The translations under genes and the position numbers were made by a program. A stretch of 64,000 bases of DNA from the NCBI RefSeq assembly GCF_001499965.1, contig NZ_LQIT01000023.1:164868-228867 (forward strand), read 5' to 3'. The notes under the pieces were generated by a model, which was not told where the DNA came from, made no database searches, and was given only the letters and a program-made list of their open reading frames with translations. Origin of the DNA: Mycobacterium sp. GA-2829. Its GTDB lineage: Bacteria; Actinomycetota; Actinomycetes; Mycobacteriales; Mycobacteriaceae. Positions 35,099 through 42,805 of the stretch are shown one piece after another (the stretch's first letter is position 1; each line of letters opens with the position of its first letter).

Positions 35099-35625
35099 CG
35101 TGTTCCCCAATTATATTGCTGCTTAACCAGTTTGAGGTATACCAACGTCTCGGTGGATACCACTCCCGGCAGTGCGCGGATCCTCGTGTTCAACAGGTCG
35201 AGGAGGTCGTCGTCGTCCTCGCAGACCACTTCGGCGATGGCGTCGAACGAACCCGCGGTGAGCACCACGTAGTCGACCGACGGGATCGCGGCGAGCTTCT
35301 CCGCGATCTTGGTCGTGTCGCCGGTGCAGCGGATGCCGATCATCGCCTGGCGGGCGAAACCGAGCTGCATCGGATCGGTCACCGCGACGATCTGCATGAC
35401 GCCGGCGTCGACCATGCGCTGCACACGCTGTCGCACCGCGGCCTCAGACAGACCCACCGCCTTGCCGATTCCCGCATACGAGCGCCGGCCGTCCTGCTGC
35501 AACTTCTCGATGATCGCCTTCGAGAGTTCGTCGAGCTGGAAGTATGTACCTGGGCGCGACTGGCTGACGCGCAGCGACACCGGTTGGATGTCGGGCTCGC
35601 CGTCGGGATTGGCCATATGTGGCAT
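35095..35625 (-). CDS. Lrp/AsnC-family transcriptional regulator
   Basis: A 176-residue regulator. The N-terminal helix-turn-helix is LSKAIIEKLQQDGRRSYAGIGKAVGLSEAAVRQRVQRM; the C-terminal RAM/AsnC ligand domain is AMIGIRCTGDTTKIAEKLAAIPSVDYVVLTAGSFDAIAEV. It starts at ATG 35625 or 35616; no Shine-Dalgarno decides. It is coupled to the aminotransferase gene and divergent from the aldehyde dehydrogenase, so it probably controls both in response to an amine or amino acid. Confidence 0.9.
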   Translation of the reverse strand: MPHMANPDGEPDIQPVSLRVSQSRPGTYFQLDELSKAIIEKLQQDGRRSYAGIGKAVGLSEAAVRQRVQRMVDAGVMQIVAVTDPMQLGFARQAMIGIRCTGDTTKIAEKLAAIPSVDYVVLTAGSFDAIAEVVCEDDDDLLDLLNTRIRALPGVVSTETLVYLKLVKQQYNWGTR

Positions 35626-35725
35626 TGTGCACGGATTCCGTCGTATTGGGCAACCAGATTGATGAAATCGTTCGTTTGACGGCGCCGCCTATGCGGGATG
35701 CGTAGCCGCGGCCGAACGGGTCGGC

Positions 35726-35731
35726 TAGCGT
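35726..35731 (+). promoter_or_regulatory. -10 box for the aldehyde dehydrogenase (leaderless)
   Basis: TAGCGT, seven bases before the ATG at 35739. Confidence 0.45.
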
Positions 35732-35738
35732 TGCACCC

Positions 35739-37253
35739 ATGACAGCGGTTGTGTCGAACTCAGGAATGTCGGACTCGGTGGCGCTCGCCAGCAGCTGGAT
35801 CGACGGGGCCCCGGTGCAGACCGGCGGCGGCGCATTCCAGATCGTGGATCCCGCGACCGGTTCGGTGGTCACCCAGTACGCCCGCGCGACGAACACCGAC
35901 GTAGACGTGGCGGTCGCCGCGGCGCGCGCCGCGCTGCCCGGCTGGGCCACTGCGACCCCGGCCGAGCGGTCGGCGGTGCTGGCCAAACTCGCCAAACTGG
36001 CCGAGGAGGCCACCGAACTGCTGATCGCCGAGGAGGTCAGCCAGACCGGGAAGCCGGTGCGGCTGGCCCGCGAGTTCGACGTGCCCGGCAGCATCGACAA
36101 CATCGACTTCTTCGCGGGCGCTGCCCGGCACCTCGAGGGCAAGGCGACCGCGGAGTACTCCGGCGACCACACCTCCAGCATCCGGCGCGAGGCGATCGGC
36201 GTCGTCGCGACCATCACCCCGTGGAACTACCCGCTGCAGATGGCGGTGTGGAAGGTGCTGCCCGCGCTGGCAGCCGGCTGCACCGTCGTCATCAAACCCT
36301 GTGAGCTGACCCCGTTGACCACGCTGACGCTGGCCCGGCTGGCTTCTGAGGCCGGCCTGCCGCCGGGCGTGCTGAACGTGGTGACGGGCCTGGGCGCCGA
36401 CGTGGGCACCGCGCTGGCCGGGCACCCCGGGGTGGACCTGGTGACGTTCACCGGATCGACGGTCGTGGGCCGCAAGGTCATGTCGGCCGCCGCGGTGCAC
36501 GGCCACCGCACCCAGCTCGAACTCGGCGGCAAGGCGCCGTTCGTGGTGTTCGACGACGCCGACCTCGACGCCGCGATCCAGGGTGCGGTCGCCGGTTCGC
36601 TGATCAACACCGGACAGGACTGCACGGCCGCGACCCGCGCGATCGTCGCCCGCAACCTCTACGACGACTTCGTCGCCGGGGTCGGCGAGGTGATGAGCAA
36701 AATCGTCGTCGGTGATCCGCAGGACCCCGACACCGATCTCGGGCCGCTGATCTCCGCCGCCCACCGCGACAAGGTGGCGGCCATGGTGTCGCGCGCCCCG
36801 GCCGAGGGCGGCCGTGTCGTCACCGGCGGGACCATCCCGGACCTGCCCGGCTCGTTCTACCGGCCGACGCTGGTCGCCGACGTCGACGAGCGCTCGGAGA
36901 TCTACCGCGACGAGGTTTTCGGTCCGGTGCTCACCGTGCGGTCGTTCACCGACGACGACGATGCGCTGCGGCAGGCCAACGACACCGACTACGGGCTGGC
37001 CGCCTCGGCGTGGACCCGCGACGTCTACCGCGCCCAGCGCGCATCACGCGAGATCAACGCCGGGTGCGTGTGGATCAACGACCACATCCCGATCATCAGC
37101 GAGATGCCGCACGGCGGGGTGGGCGCGTCGGGCTTCGGCAAGGACATGAGCGACTACTCGTTCGAGGAGTACCTCACCATCAAGCACGTGATGAGCGATA
37201 TCACCGCCGTCGCCGACAAGGAGTGGCACCGCACGGTGTTCGCCAAGCGGTAG
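35739..37253 (+). CDS. Aldehyde dehydrogenase, probable gamma-aminobutyraldehyde dehydrogenase
   Basis: A 504-residue NAD(P)-dependent ALDH. Active-site residues are Glu261 in LELGGKAPFVVF and Cys295 in NTGQDCTAATR; the coenzyme motif is VTFTGSTVVGRKV and TPWNYPLQMAVWKVLPALAAGCTVVIKP is typical. NTGQDCTAATR is the form seen in 4-aminobutyraldehyde dehydrogenases (PatD/PuuC-like). It pairs with the class III aminotransferase and Lrp regulator transcribed divergently. The end product would be GABA. Confidence 0.88.
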   Translation: MTAVVSNSGMSDSVALASSWIDGAPVQTGGGAFQIVDPATGSVVTQYARATNTDVDVAVAAARAALPGWATATPAERSAVLAKLAKLAEEATELLIAEEVSQTGKPVRLAREFDVPGSIDNIDFFAGAARHLEGKATAEYSGDHTSSIRREAIGVVATITPWNYPLQMAVWKVLPALAAGCTVVIKPCELTPLTTLTLARLASEAGLPPGVLNVVTGLGADVGTALAGHPGVDLVTFTGSTVVGRKVMSAAAVHGHRTQLELGGKAPFVVFDDADLDAAIQGAVAGSLINTGQDCTAATRAIVARNLYDDFVAGVGEVMSKIVVGDPQDPDTDLGPLISAAHRDKVAAMVSRAPAEGGRVVTGGTIPDLPGSFYRPTLVADVDERSEIYRDEVFGPVLTVRSFTDDDDALRQANDTDYGLAASAWTRDVYRAQRASREINAGCVWINDHIPIISEMPHGGVGASGFGKDMSDYSFEEYLTIKHVMSDITAVADKEWHRTVFAKR

Positions 37254-37553
37254 TCAGCAGTCGAGCTGGACGATCGCGGTCGAGACGATCCGGTTCGCGA
37301 TGGCGACCGAGGAACCCTCGTCCTTGAGGTGATCCATCACCAGTGGGACGATCTCCGAGGAGCCCATCCCGCTCTCGGCGGCCCGGCACACCCAGTAGCC
37401 CTCGCGCAGGAGTTGGTCGGCGGTCAGGAACGCGAAGTACTGCTGCAGTTCGAGGTAGGCGGCCTCGTCGGCGGCGGCGGGAGGCGCCCCGGCCAACGCC
37501 CCGCCCATAGCGGCGGCCGCAACGGCGATCGTGGGGATGACTGCTCGAATCAT
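37254..37553 (-). CDS. DUF732 small secreted protein
   Basis: A 99-residue protein with a signal peptide cleaved near AAA-DEA and a short helical mature domain: YLELQQYFAFLTADQLLREGYWVCRAAESGMGSSEIV. It has two cysteines (WVCRA and the last residue). This is the pattern of the mycobacterial DUF732 family, whose function is unknown. GGAGGTGG precedes the ATG. Its stop directly abuts the stop of the convergent aldehyde dehydrogenase. Confidence 0.85.
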   Translation of the reverse strand: MIRAVIPTIAVAAAAMGGALAGAPPAAADEAAYLELQQYFAFLTADQLLREGYWVCRAAESGMGSSEIVPLVMDHLKDEGSSVAIANRIVSTAIVQLDC

Positions 37554-37580
37554 GGTGGGCCACCTCCGGGCTTCAAGTAC

Positions 37581-37643
37581 CGCCGAGACTACGGTTGCTG
37601 CTCGATTTCCCCGCGATATCGATCATCAACCGTAGTCTCGGCG
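37581..37643. repeat. Palindromic element E (CGCCGAG/CTCGGCG family)
   Basis: Arms 37581-37597 and 37627-37643 pair perfectly over 17 bases (CGCCGAGACTACGGTTG/CAACCGTAGTCTCGGCG), with an inner stem TCGAT/ATCGA. It lies between two divergent genes (DUF732 starting at 37553 and the sigma factor at 37672), so here it cannot be an end-of-gene terminator. Confidence 0.75.
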
Positions 37644-37658
37644 CGTCGGGGCCGCTCC

Positions 37659-37664
37659 TAAACT
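37659..37664 (+). promoter_or_regulatory. -10 box for the ECF sigma factor (leaderless)
   Basis: TAAACT, seven bases before the ATG at 37672. Confidence 0.45.
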
Positions 37665-37671
37665 CGGCGAT

Positions 37672-38571
37672 ATGACCACGCGGGTCGACGAGTTCGAACG
37701 GCTGCGACCGCATCTGCTGTCCGTCGCCTACCGCCTGACGGGGACCCTGGCCGACGCCGAGGACGCCGTGCAGGACGCGTGGCTGCGGTGGCAACGCAGC
37801 GGTGACGGCGGCGAGATCGACGATCTGCGGGCGTGGTTGACCACGGTGGTGAGCCGGTTGAGCCTCGACCTCCTGCGTTCGGCCGCGCACCGGCGGGAGA
37901 CCTACGTCGGGGAGTGGCTGCCCGAACCGGTGGTGACCGGACTCGACGGCGACGATCCACTTGCCGCGGTGGTCGCCGCCGACGACGCCCGGTTCGCCGC
38001 CATGGTGGTGCTCGAACGACTCACCCCCGATCAGCGGGTGGCCTTCGTCCTGCACGACGGGTTCGCGGTGCCGTTCGACGAGATCGCCGGCGTGCTGGGC
38101 GTGACGGTCCCGGCCGCGCGGCAACTCGCGTCGCGGGCCCGCCGGGCGGGGGGGGGGGCGCCGCCGCCGGCCGACGACGGCGAACACGCCGAGGTGGCCG
38201 GGGCGCTGATGGCCGCGCTGGCCGCGGGAAACATGGAAGCCCTTGTGGCGCTACTGCATTCGGACGTCACGTTCACCGGCGACGCGAACCGACGGGCCCC
38301 GACGGCCGCGCAGGTCATCCGCGGCGCCGACAAGGTGGTGCGGTTCCTGTTCGGGCTTGCGCGACGGTACGGACCCGGCTGGCTGGATGCCGCGCAGCCC
38401 GCGCTGGTCAACGGTCAGCTCGGCAGCTGGACCCCCGGCGCCCCCGCGCGTGACGGTTACCCCGAGGTGGCGCCGCGGGTGACGGCGGTGACCGTGCGCG
38501 ACGGCAAGGTGGTCGCGGTGTGGGACATCGCCAACCCGGACAAGTTCACGGGGTCGCCGCTTCGTCGGTAG
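37672..38571 (+). CDS. ECF41-group RNA polymerase sigma factor (SigJ type)
   Basis: A 299-residue sigma factor with sigma-2 (LLSVAYRLTGTLADAEDAVQDAWLRW), the ECF41 linker motif YVGEWLPEPV, sigma-4 (FDEIAGVLGVTVPAARQLASRARR) and a C-terminal SnoaL-like domain of about 130 residues ending in DIANPDKFTG, the NPDK motif typical of ECF41. In this group the C-terminal domain takes the place of an anti-sigma factor. An 11-G run (38148-38158, residues 159-163) sits between sigma-4 and the SnoaL domain. The partner carboxymuconolactone decarboxylase gene is convergent and overlaps by 26 bases. Position matches sigJ (Rv3328c). Confidence 0.92.
   Translation: MTTRVDEFERLRPHLLSVAYRLTGTLADAEDAVQDAWLRWQRSGDGGEIDDLRAWLTTVVSRLSLDLLRSAAHRRETYVGEWLPEPVVTGLDGDDPLAAVVAADDARFAAMVVLERLTPDQRVAFVLHDGFAVPFDEIAGVLGVTVPAARQLASRARRAGGGAPPPADDGEHAEVAGALMAALAAGNMEALVALLHSDVTFTGDANRRAPTAAQVIRGADKVVRFLFGLARRYGPGWLDAAQPALVNGQLGSWTPGAPARDGYPEVAPRVTAVTVRDGKVVAVWDIANPDKFTGSPLRR
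38148..38158 (+). repeat. G11 homopolymer inside the sigma factor gene
   Basis: Eleven consecutive G, the longest single-base run noticed in the window, at the junction of the sigma-4 and SnoaL domains. One-base slippage would separate the two domains. The frame is intact as given. Confidence 0.9.
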
Positions 38572-39139
38572 CGGCCCAGGGCACCCGGCACGCATCCGTG
38601 CTGAACCCCTGCTCGGTGATGCCCAGCGCCGCGTACATCCGCGCCCGCATGTTCTCCACCCCGATCTGGTAGGTCAGTTCCAGCACACCGGCGTCCCCGA
38701 AGCGGCGGCGCAGATCGGCCACCTGCTCGTCGGTGACGGTATGCGGGTCGGTGGTCATGGCGTCGGCGTAGGCGATGGCCGCGCGCTCGTCGTCGGTGTA
38801 GCGCGAGGAGGTCGCGTAGTCGTCGATGTCGGTGAGCCGGTCGACATCGAGACCGTCGAGGCGCTGCAGCATCGAGCCGAAGTCCACACACCACGAGCAC
38901 CCGACGGTGCGCGCGGTCCAGAACACCGCGAGTTCCCGCACGCTGGCCGGCAGCGTCTTCGACCCGCTCTGCAGCAGTCCCTCGTGTACGACGTTGGCGA
39001 GCATCAGTCGTGGATGGTGGGCCGCGACCGCGAACGGTTCGGGCACTTCACCGAAGCGGCGCTTGGCCACGCGGTAGAGCAGTCGGGTCAGCAGGGACGC
39101 TTGGTCGGGCGGGACGGGTGCGATCCGTGTTGTCGTCAT
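38546..39139 (-). CDS. Carboxymuconolactone decarboxylase/AhpD-like protein (ECF41 partner)
   Basis: A 197-residue protein of the CMD family. The AhpD-like core is LPASVRELAVFWTARTVGCSWCVDFGSML: the CxxC pair is present, but the histidine expected three residues after it (ExxCxxCxxxH) is missing. The rest is helical (DDERAAIAYADAMTTDP). In ECF41 loci the sigma factor usually controls one adjacent COE gene, and this is the expected partner. An exact ECF41 promoter lies upstream. It probably acts in a redox or decarboxylation reaction; substrate unknown. Confidence 0.88.
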   Translation of the reverse strand: MTTTRIAPVPPDQASLLTRLLYRVAKRRFGEVPEPFAVAAHHPRLMLANVVHEGLLQSGSKTLPASVRELAVFWTARTVGCSWCVDFGSMLQRLDGLDVDRLTDIDDYATSSRYTDDERAAIAYADAMTTDPHTVTDEQVADLRRRFGDAGVLELTYQIGVENMRARMYAALGITEQGFSTDACRVPWAATDEAATP

Positions 39140-39147
39140 ACCTTGGA

Positions 39148-39174
39148 GACGAGACAGTCCACCGAAGTGTGACA
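39148..39174 (-). promoter_or_regulatory. ECF41 sigma promoter of the CMD gene
   Basis: On the minus strand: TGTCACA (39168-39174), a 16-base spacer and CGTC (39148-39151). This is exactly the published ECF41 consensus as I remember it. The -10 ends eight bases before the ATG at 39139, so the message would be leaderless or nearly so. Confidence 0.88.
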
Positions 39175-39177
39175 GCA

Positions 39178-39235
39178 CGAGCAGACGCAGATTCGCACGA
39201 ATCCCGGGGCATTCGCGCGAATCTGTGTCTGCTCG
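39178..39235. repeat. Palindromic element G (CAGACGCAGA family)
   Basis: Arms 39178-39196 and 39217-39235 pair at 18 of 19 positions (CGAGCAGACGCAGATTCGC against GCGAATCTGTGTCTGCTCG), with an inner CGAAT/ATTCG stem. It is in a divergent gene pair, three bases upstream of the ECF41 -35 element. Its outer arm is shared with element H at 39718. Confidence 0.7.
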
Positions 39236-39336
39236 CGCGGTTGTCGGGGGTGGGGTGGCGGCGGACAATCGAGGCAGGGGTCATATCGAGTCGGGGCGAT
39301 CCGGGTCAGTTCCACGTAGACAAGGAGTCGCGAACA

Positions 39337-39708
39337 ATGACCATCAAGAGAATGCTCGCGAGCGGCGTCGCCGCCTGTGCGCTCACCGCCGCCGCTGCGG
39401 GCGTCGGCATCGCCCCCGCCGGCGCGGATCCGCACTGGAAACCCAAGCCGGATCACGACCGGGAGTGGGTGGACCGCGACTGGCACGACCGCGGCGGCGA
39501 CTGGGACAAGTGGTGGCGGGCCAACCGATGGCGTAACGACGACCGCCCGCCGTGGGGCTGGGGACCGCCGCCGCCGGCCCACTGGCGTGGGCATCCGCCC
39601 GCAGTGATCGACTACTGGGGATATCCGGTGCGGCCGATCTTCGACCCGGGCTTCCGGACATGGGGCTTCTGGCTGTTCGGGGTCTTCATCCCGGTGGTCG
39701 TCATCTGA
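39337..39708 (+). CDS. Secreted Trp/Arg/Asp-rich small protein
   Basis: A 123-residue protein with a signal peptide (MTIKRMLASGVAACALTAAAAG, cleavage near AGA-DPH). The mature part is unusually rich in Trp, Arg, Asp and His (REWVDRDWHDRGGDWDKWW), then WGWGPPPPAHWRGHPP and a hydrophobic C terminus (GFWLFGVFIPVVVI) that could insert in membrane. AAGGAG at 39322-39327 sets the ATG at 39337. Family unknown to me; similar Trp-rich secreted proteins occur in mycobacteria. Confidence 0.75.
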   Translation: MTIKRMLASGVAACALTAAAAGVGIAPAGADPHWKPKPDHDREWVDRDWHDRGGDWDKWWRANRWRNDDRPPWGWGPPPPAHWRGHPPAVIDYWGYPVRPIFDPGFRTWGFWLFGVFIPVVVI

Positions 39709-39717
39709 GGCGCCCAC

Positions 39718-39767
39718 CAGACACAGAATCGCCCTCTTCCACACGGAAGAGGGCGATTCTGCGTCTG
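39718..39767. terminator. Strong bidirectional hairpin (palindromic element H)
   Basis: Arms 39718-39740 and 39745-39767 pair at 22 of 23 positions around an ACAC loop. It lies between the convergent stops of the secreted protein gene (39708) and sdhB (39784), the usual place for a terminator. Confidence 0.8.
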
Positions 39768-39783
39768 CTCGCGAGCGGAAACC

Positions 39784-40560
39784 TCAGCGCGCGAACATCA
39801 ACGCGCGCTTGACCTCCTGGATCGCCTGGGTGATCTGGATACCGCGCGGGCACGCCTCGGTGCAGTTGAACGTGGTCCGGCAACGCCACACCCCGTCGGC
39901 CTCGTTGAGGATGTCCAGCCGTTCGGCGGCACCCTCGTCACGGCTGTCGAAGATGAACCGGTGGGCGTTGACGATCGCCGCGGGCCCCACGTACGAACCC
40001 TCGGTCCAGTAGATCGGGCAGCTCGTCGTGCACGCCGCGCACAGGATGCACTTGGTGGTGTCGTCGTAGCGGGCCCGGTCGGTCTGGCTCTGGATCCGTT
40101 CCTTGGTCGGCTCGTTACCGCTGGTCATCAGGTACGGCTTCACCGCGCGGTAGGCGTCGAAGAACGGCTCCATGTCGACCACGAGATCCTTCTCCACGGG
40201 CAGGCCGCGGATCGGCTCGATGGTGATCGTGAGCTGCTTCTTGGGGTTCTTCGGCAGCATGTCGCGCATCAGCACCTTGCACGCCAGCCGGTTGACCCCG
40301 TTGATGCGCATGGCGTCCGACCCGCAAACGCCGTGCGCGCACGACCGGCGGAACGTCAGCGTGCCGTCGAGGTACCACTTCGCGTAGTGCAGCAGGTTGA
40401 GCAGCCGGTCGGTCGGCAGGCACGGCACCCGGAAACTCTGGAAACCCGCCGAGTCCGGATCCTCCGGGTTGAACCGGGCGATCTTCAGCGTCACCATCAC
40501 GGCGCCCTCGGGCACCGGCGGTGTGGTGGCTTCGTCCTTGGTGATTGCAGGTGCGCTCAT
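39784..40560 (-). CDS. sdhB: Succinate dehydrogenase iron-sulfur subunit
   Basis: A 258-residue subunit carrying three Fe-S clusters: [2Fe-2S] at CAHGVCGSDAM with the later Cys in NRLAC, [4Fe-4S] at CILCAACTTSCP and [3Fe-4S] at CRTTFNCTEACPRGI. It passes electrons from the SdhA flavin to quinone bound by SdhC/SdhD. Its ATG follows the sdhA stop by one base. It is the last gene of sdhCDAB. Confidence 0.96.
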   Translation of the reverse strand: MSAPAITKDEATTPPVPEGAVMVTLKIARFNPEDPDSAGFQSFRVPCLPTDRLLNLLHYAKWYLDGTLTFRRSCAHGVCGSDAMRINGVNRLACKVLMRDMLPKNPKKQLTITIEPIRGLPVEKDLVVDMEPFFDAYRAVKPYLMTSGNEPTKERIQSQTDRARYDDTTKCILCAACTTSCPIYWTEGSYVGPAAIVNAHRFIFDSRDEGAAERLDILNEADGVWRCRTTFNCTEACPRGIQITQAIQEVKRALMFAR

Positions 40561-40561
40561 G

Positions 40562-42316
40562 TCAGTATTTCCGCTCCATCGGCTCGTAGCGGGTCTGCAC
40601 CACGGGCTTGTAATCCAGGCGCACGTCGGAGAGCAGGTCGCTGCCCTCCTTGTAGGCCATGGTGTGGCGCATGTAGTTGGTGTCGTCGCGGTTGGGGTAG
40701 TCCTCGCGGGCGTGGCCGCCGCGGGACTCCTTGCGGTTGAGCGCACCGACGACGGTGACCTCGGCCAGCTCCAGCAGGAAGCCCAGCTCGATCGCCTCGA
40801 GCAGGTCGCTGTTGTAGCGCTTGCCCTTGTCCTGCACCGTGATTCGCGAGTAGCGCTCCTTGAGCGCATGGATGTCGGTCAACGCCTGCTTGAGCGTCTC
40901 CTCGGTGCGGAACACCGCGGCGTTGTTGTCCATCGACTGCTGCAGCTCGCCGCGGATGTCGGCGACGCGTTCGTTGCCGTGCTCCGAGAGGATGTCGCCG
41001 ACCCAGTTGACGACCATCTCGGCCGGCCGCTCCGGCAACTCGACGAAGTCGTGGCCGTTGGCGTAGTTCGCCGCGGCGATGCCCGCGCGGCGGCCGAACA
41101 CGTTGATGTCCAGCAGCGAGTTGGTGCCCAGCCGGTTGGCGCCGTGCACCGACACGCACGCGCACTCGCCCGCGGCGTACAGCCCGGGGACGATCGTGGT
41201 GTTGTCGCGCAGCACCTGCCCGTTGACCGTGGTCGGGATGCCGCCCATGACGTAGTGGCACGTCGGGTACACCGGCACGAGTTCCTTGACCGGGTCCACG
41301 CCCAGGTAGGTGCGGGCGAACTCGGTGATGTCGGGCAGCTTGGCCTCGAGCACGTCCTCACCGAGGTGGCGCACGTCGATGTAGACGTAGTCCTTGTTCG
41401 GTCCGGCGCCGCGCCCTTCGAGCACCTCCAGCACCATCGAGCGGGCGACGATGTCGCGCGGCGCCAGGTCGACGATGGTGGGGGCGTAGCGCTCCATGAA
41501 GCGCTCACCCTCGCCGTTGAGCAGACGGCCGCCCTCACCGCGCACCGCCTCGGAGATGAGGATGCCCAGCCCGGCCAGACCCGTCGGGTGGAACTGGTGG
41601 AACTCCATGTCCTCCAGCGGCAGACCCTTGCGGAACACGATGCCCAGCCCGTCGCCGGTCAGCGTGTGCGCGTTCGAGGTGGTCTTGTACATCCGGCCCG
41701 AACCGCCGGTGGCGAACACGATCGCCTTGGCGTGGAAGATGTGGATGTCGCCGGTCGCGAGCTCGTAGGCGATCACGCCGGTGGCCACCGGACCGCCGGG
41801 GGTCTCGGTGAGCGTGATGTCGAGTGCGTAGAACTCGTTGAAGAACTCGACGTCGTGCTTGACGCAGTTCTGGTACAGCGTCTGCAGGATCATGTGGCCG
41901 GTGCGGTCGGCGGCGTAACAGGCCCGGCGGACCGGGGCCTTGCCGTGGTCGCGGGTGTGGCCGCCGAACCGGCGCTGGTCGATCCGGCCCTCGGGGGTGC
42001 GGTTGAACGGCATCCCCATCTTCTCGAGGTCGAGGACCGCGTCGATGGCTTCCTTGCACATGATCTCGACCGCGTCCTGGTCGGCGAGGTAGTCGCCGCC
42101 CTTGACGGTGTCGAAGGTGTGCCACTCCCAGTTGTCCTCTTCGACGTTGGCCAGGGCGGCGCACATACCGCCCTGGGCCGCACCGGTGTGGCTGCGCGTC
42201 GGGTACAGCTTGGTCAGCACCGCGGTGCGTGCGCGGGGGCCCGCTTCGACCGCGGCGCGCATACCGGCGCCACCGGCCCCGACGATGACGACGTCGTAGC
42301 GATGTTCAATCAGCAT
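40562..42316 (-). CDS. sdhA: Succinate dehydrogenase flavoprotein subunit
   Basis: A 584-residue subunit oxidising succinate to fumarate. It has the FAD motif VVIVGAGGAGMRAAVEA, the covalent-FAD histidine in RSHTGAAQGGMCAAL, the substrate-site HPTGLAGLGILISEAVRGEGG and the active-site Arg/His region RDHGKAPVRRACYA. The ATG lies 15 bases after the sdhD stop. Membrane-associated TCA cycle and respiratory complex II. Confidence 0.97.
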   Translation of the reverse strand: MLIEHRYDVVIVGAGGAGMRAAVEAGPRARTAVLTKLYPTRSHTGAAQGGMCAALANVEEDNWEWHTFDTVKGGDYLADQDAVEIMCKEAIDAVLDLEKMGMPFNRTPEGRIDQRRFGGHTRDHGKAPVRRACYAADRTGHMILQTLYQNCVKHDVEFFNEFYALDITLTETPGGPVATGVIAYELATGDIHIFHAKAIVFATGGSGRMYKTTSNAHTLTGDGLGIVFRKGLPLEDMEFHQFHPTGLAGLGILISEAVRGEGGRLLNGEGERFMERYAPTIVDLAPRDIVARSMVLEVLEGRGAGPNKDYVYIDVRHLGEDVLEAKLPDITEFARTYLGVDPVKELVPVYPTCHYVMGGIPTTVNGQVLRDNTTIVPGLYAAGECACVSVHGANRLGTNSLLDINVFGRRAGIAAANYANGHDFVELPERPAEMVVNWVGDILSEHGNERVADIRGELQQSMDNNAAVFRTEETLKQALTDIHALKERYSRITVQDKGKRYNSDLLEAIELGFLLELAEVTVVGALNRKESRGGHAREDYPNRDDTNYMRHTMAYKEGSDLLSDVRLDYKPVVQTRYEPMERKY

Positions 42317-42331
42317 GTAGGGCTCACGTCC

Positions 42332-42805
42332 TTACGAGATGTTCGCGTCGAACGTCAACAGCACGTAGGTGCCGAGGACGAGGATGAAGATCATCGACAG
42401 CGCCAGCAGCGAGTTCAGCCAGAACCGCGTCGAGTCCTTACGGGCGTAGTCGGAGATGATCACCCGCAGCCCGTTGCCGCCGTGCAGCTGGGCCAGCCAC
42501 AGCAGCAGCAGGTCCCAGGTCTGCCAGAACGGCGAGGACCACCGCTGCGCGACGTAGTTGAAGTCGATGCGGTACACGCCGTTGTCCCACATCAGCATGA
42601 TGAACAGGTGGCCGAGGGCAAGAAAAACGAGGACGACACCAGAAAAACGCATGAACAGCCAGGCGTACTTCTCGAAGTTGGGCATCCCGCCCGGGCGCTT
42701 GGGCGCACGCGGGTTGTCCAGGCTCGGCGGCCGGTCGTAGCTGCGCTGCAGGACGGGGGCGGGGCCGCCGCGATCGCTGATGTGGTCGTACGGATTCTCG
42801 GCCAT
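42332..42805 (-). CDS. sdhD: Succinate dehydrogenase membrane anchor subunit
   Basis: A 157-residue anchor with three membrane helices: YAWLFMRFSGVVLVFLALGHLFIMLM (His near its end may ligate haem b), WDLLLLWLAQLHGGNGLRVIISDY, and FWLNSLLALSMIFILVLGTYVLL. The cytosolic N terminus of about 40 residues is Pro-rich. The ATG directly follows the sdhC stop. Confidence 0.92.
   Translation of the reverse strand: MAENPYDHISDRGGPAPVLQRSYDRPPSLDNPRAPKRPGGMPNFEKYAWLFMRFSGVVLVFLALGHLFIMLMWDNGVYRIDFNYVAQRWSSPFWQTWDLLLLWLAQLHGGNGLRVIISDYARKDSTRFWLNSLLALSMIFILVLGTYVLLTFDANIS

Noticed and set aside
37581..37643. Element E read as a simple transcription terminator
   Set aside because: It stands between two divergent genes, upstream of both, so there is no gene end for it to close.
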